In this document: positions 60,619 through 64,000 of the stretch, in pieces
How positions within the stretch are numbered: the first letter of the stretch is position 1
Layout of the letters: every line of letters starts with the position of its first letter
Assembly (NCBI GenBank): GCA_963691705.1
Contig: OY829540.1
Span: 65,210,367-65,274,366 of the forward strand
Length of the DNA: 64,000 nt
Direction: 5' to 3'
Source: Viola odorata
Taxonomy: Eukaryota; Streptophyta; Magnoliopsida; Malpighiales; Violaceae
Program-made: the position numbers and the translations under genes
The notes under the pieces: generated by a model
The model's input: only the letters and a program-made list of their open reading frames with translations
What the model was told of the DNA's origin: nothing
Database searches by the model: none

Positions 60619-60707
60619 CAAAACGCTATGGCGTTTTGAATAACGCTATAGCGTTTTGCTACTGAAGTTATTTCGTAACTTCAGAGGCAAAACGCTATAG
60701 CGTTTTG
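60619..60707. repeat. cluster of near-perfect palindromes in the copia LTR
   Basis: CAAAACGCTATAGCGTTTTG (60688-60707) is a perfect 20-base palindrome. CAAAACGCTATGGCGTTTTG (60619-60638) differs by one base, and AACGCTATAGCGTT (60642-60655) is a 14-base version. Between them CTGAAGTTA (60662-60670) and TAACTTCAG (60676-60684) form a hairpin with a 5-base loop. Confidence 0.9.
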
Positions 60708-61013
60708 GCGTTTTAAGCCTGACGAAAATGCAAAAAACCTTTCCGAAATTCATTTTCGCTTAAAACCTTTTGACTCGAAAACGCTTGAGGTATTCATGAA
60801 CATTAATCAAGTGTTAAATTGAATCATACTTACATGATTAGAGTTCTAATGTACACTTGATCTTCTAGCTTGTGATATCTTGATTTGTTGCTTCTTTTCT
60901 TATTTGCTTGATCACAAACTACACACACTTTAACTTCAAATTGCATTAGTAATACTAATTAGTTTGTGTGTCTAAAATCATCAAAACAAGAGTAAGTTGC
61001 CCTTGGGCTAACA

Positions 61014-61447
61014 ATCTCCCCCTTTTTGATGATGACAACCACAAGCTAATTATAAAACATAATTGAGCTAGCAATTGAAGTTGAAGTCAAAATGGAGAAA
61101 ACTTACATCTCCTATCTTTCCCAAAGGAATGCTCCCCCTACATAAAACATTAGTGCACAAAGAGCTACCAATAAAATGCATTAGTACAAATAGAGCATGG
61201 CAAAAGATTTTCAAGTTTTGCTCCCCCTTAAACTTACATTTCCCCTTAAACATATTCTCCCCCTCAACTTATTCTCCCCCTCAACTTATTCTCCCCCTTT
61301 GTCATTAGCAAAAAGGTTAAATAAATCAAAGAAGGCCAACTAGATTATACAAGGAGTAATAAAGGAGCAAGCAAAGATCAAATGCAACTCACCAAAAAAA
61401 ACGATTATCCAATCAAAAATTGAAATAGAGAGATGATAACCAAAAGC
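61014..61447 (-). other. copia 3' untranslated region
   Basis: Between the pol stop and the LTR. It is rich in A/T, with several CTCCCCCT-type (GGGGGAG on -) tracts near 61130-61300, possible extra polypurine tracts. No envelope-like frame is found here. Confidence 0.6.
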
Positions 61448-64000
61448 TTACTCAAATGGATTGCAAATACCGATTTCATGTCTAAGCTCCACAAAACGTT
61501 CTTTGGCCAGAGCTTTGGTAAAAATATCTGCAAGTTGATTGTTAGTACCAACAAATTCAAGCATAATATCTCCTTTAGCCAAATGATCACGAATAAAATG
61601 ATGTTTTATATCAATGTGCTTAGTTCGTGAGTGGCAAATAGGATTCTTGGTCAATTGGATAGCACTTAGATTATCACAAAACACAGGAATTTTACAAAAC
61701 TTAAGATCAAAATCTTCTAAGGTTTGTTTCATCCATAAAATTTGAGATACACAAGATCCGGCAGCAATATATTCAGCTTCCGTAGTGAAAATAGCTACCG
61801 AATTTTATTTCTTACTTGACCAAGAAACCATAGCTTGTCCTAAAAATTGACATGTACCACTTGTGCTCTTCCTATCGGTTTTAGAACCGGCAAAATCTGA
61901 ATCGGTATAACCAATTAAATCAATGCTAGACCCTTTGGGATACCAAAGACCTAATTTAGATGTACCTTTCAAATATTTGAAAATTCTTTTCAAAGCAATC
62001 AAGTGAGACTCTTTAGGACAAGATTGAAAACGAGCAAATAGACAAACACTAAACATTATATCCGGTCTACTTGCCGTTAAATATAAGAGACTTCCAATCA
62101 TACCTCGATATAGAGTAATATCTATATCTTTACCATCTTCATCTTTGTCGAGGTTGACGGTTGGACTAAGGGGAATAGGACTCTCCTTGACATCTTTGTA
62201 TCCATATTTGTTGAGGAGATCCTTGATATATTTTGCTTGATTGATGAAAATACCCTCTTTGGTTTGTCGAATTTGGAGTCCAAGAAAGAATGTCAATTCT
62301 CCCATCATGCTCATTTCGAACTCACTATGCATACATTTTTCAAACTCCTTGCACAAAGAATCGTTAGTGGCACCAAAGATAATGTCATCAACATAAATTT
62401 GCACAATCAACATATGCTTACCATCATGTTTAGTAAAGAGTGTAGAATCAATCTTTCCCATCTTAAAACCATTTTTCAATAAAAATTGACTCAAACGATC
62501 ATACCAAGCTCTAGGGGCTTGTTTAAGACCATATAGAGCCTTTTCCAATTTAAAAACATGGTTTGGAAATTTATGATCTTCAAAACCGGGAGGTTGCTTA
62601 ACATATACTTCTTCCATGATGTAACCATTCAAAAATGCACTTTTAACATCCATTTGATATAAACTTATATTTTTAAAACATGCAAATGCTAACAACATGC
62701 GAATGGCTTCAAGTCTAGCAACCGGGGCAAATGTTTCATCAAAATCAATGCCTTCTTGTTGGTTATACCCTTGGGCTACCAATCTAGCTTTGTTCCTTAT
62801 AATATTTCCCGATTCATCAAGTTTGTTTCTAAAAACCCACTTGGTTCCAATAATAGTGTGGTTGCTAGGCCTAGGGACTAAATTCCAAACACAATTTCTC
62901 TCAAATTGATTTAGTTCCTCTTGCATGGCAATCAACCAATATTCATCATGAGAGGCATCATCAAATTTCTTAGGTTCAAATTGAGAGACAAAAGCATGAT
63001 GATCATTTAAATGTCTAAGAGATGAACGAGTGACTCTACCTTGGCGATTACCTATAATTTGTTCTTGTGGATGGGCATTCATAATCTTCCAAGGTTTTGA
63101 ATTGGAGGGGCCTTGATTACTTTGATTTGCTTCAACATTTGCATCATCAAGGACCTCTTCTACTGTTTCCTTCTCCTCTTGAATTTTTGGATTTTCTAGA
63201 GAAGGTGTGTTGTCCTTTGAATCATCAAGAATCTCCATAGGAGGATACTCTTGAAGGCTTCCAAAAACATCAACCTCATCAACACTAGCTGTCTTTTGCA
63301 CACTTTCAAAAGGATTAGTCTCATCAAATGCAATGTGCATGGATTCTTCTACAACTAGAGTTCTTTTATTATACACTCTATAAGCTTTGCTAGAAGTAGA
63401 GTATCCAAGGAAAATACCTTCATCCGACTTCGCATCAAATTTTCCCAAATTGTCTTTGATATTCAAAATAAAACATTTACACCCAAAGACTTTAAGATGA
63501 CCAATGGTGGGTTTTCTATCATACCATAATTCGTAACAAGTCTTGTTTAAAAGAGGACGAATTAAAACACGATTTAAAACATAGCATGCGGTACTAACGG
63601 CTTCGGCCCAAAAATATTTTGGCAAATTATGTTCATTCAAAAGAGTCCTAGCCGCTTCTTGCAATGACCTATTTTTCCTCTCAACTACCCCATTTTGTTG
63701 AGGAGTGCGAGGACATGAAAAATTATGATTAATACCATTTTCATTGCAAAACTCTTGAAATATACCATTTTCAAATTCTCCACCATGATCACTTCTAATT
63801 TTGGAAATTTTGAAACCTTTTTCATTTTGAATTTTATAGCAAAGTCTTTTGAAGTTATCACATGCATCATGTTTATGAGACAAAAATAAAACCCATGTAA
63901 ATCTAGAATAGTCATCCACAATTACAAAACAATACTTCTTACCACCCAAGCTAGCTGTCCTTATTGGTCCAAAAAGGTCAAGGTGAAGAAGTTCAAGTGG
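61448..64000 (-). pseudogene. copia pol (integrase, RT, RNase H), partial
   Basis: The frame is open from the window edge ([20 protein letters not shown]) through integrase ([26 protein letters not shown]), reverse transcriptase ([36 protein letters not shown]) and the start of RNase H. One TAA at 61805 replaces the usual Gln in WSSKKQ. RNase H then continues in the same frame (TTEAEYIAAGSCVSQILWMK, SRTKHIDIKHHFIRDHL) to a stop at 61448. Domain order is that of copia. The sequence resembles the SIRE/Maximus lineage. A single nonsense base seems to be the only lesion here, so the insertion is young or the stop is an error. Confidence 0.9.

Larger units (their letters stand above)
59827..61013 (-). 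mobile_element. LTR of a copia (SIRE-like) element, 3' LTR
   Basis: On the minus strand the polypurine tract AAAAAGGGGGAGAT (about 61014-61028) is followed by TGTTAGCCC, the LTR start at 61013. The far end is not fixed; TGATAAACAATAATAGG at 59827 is the likeliest. It contains imperfect tandem units (60035-60190), a 24-base G run and a palindrome cluster (60619-60707). The element continues past 64000, so its other LTR and target duplication cannot be checked. Confidence 0.65.

Noticed and set aside
61014..61320. An envelope-like gene after copia pol
   Set aside because: Some SIRE-type elements carry one, but no long frame exists between the pol stop and the LTR here.

Overview
This is nuclear DNA from a core eudicot plant. 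Genes have many short AT-rich introns, intergenic DNA is AT-rich, the host proteins closely match known Arabidopsis families, and the window carries plant-type Ty1/copia, Ty3/gypsy, L1-type LINE, MULE, hAT, Stowaway and Harbinger sequences. I saw no tRNA, rRNA, CRISPR or bacterial features. All gene models were built by hand from reading frames and splice signals. I cannot name the species.

Layout, left to right. (1) 0.4-16 kb is conserved gene space: a five-exon F-box/leucine-rich-repeat gene (+), a convergent eight-exon PI-PLC X-domain gene (-) and a 17-exon CURLY LEAF-type Polycomb methyltransferase (-). The F-box and PLC genes look orthologous to the Arabidopsis neighbours At5g67140 and At5g67130, so this pair is probably old microsynteny. 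(2) 18.5-39.5 kb is a tandem array of single-exon DUF241 (PF03087-type) genes, all on +. Three copies are intact (23110, 24725, 27081). One is broken only by a MULE-type MITE (21105), one is decayed (18552), one is a short relic (about 26018), and the last (28766) is split by a small copia remnant and a block of about 9.6 kb. That block holds a 5'-truncated L1-type LINE (-) with a young non-autonomous LTR element nested inside it. A 127-bp stretch of the gene is repeated on both sides of the block.

(3) 40.6-41.0 kb is a Harbinger transposase relic. (4) 42-51.6 kb is gene space again: a seven-exon GH28 polygalacturonase-like gene (+) with a hAT-like MITE in an intron, an MPK4-type MAP kinase (-), and a BPS1/BYPASS1-type gene (-) whose 5'UTR intron fixes the start codon. 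(5) 52.9-64 kb is repeats: a long-TIR foldback/MULE-like element, a Stowaway-like MITE, a decayed LINE whose RNase H segment is split by a 3.2-kb solo LTR of Tat/Ogre type, and the 3' part of a SIRE-like copia element (-) that runs off the right edge.

The single-copy genes are unrelated housekeeping, developmental and signalling genes. The DUF241 cluster is the one local system: duplicated genes with duplicated promoter modules, under repeated attack by transposons. The clearest new observations are its lesion history, the shared promoter blocks, and several insertions whose target-site duplications can be read directly.
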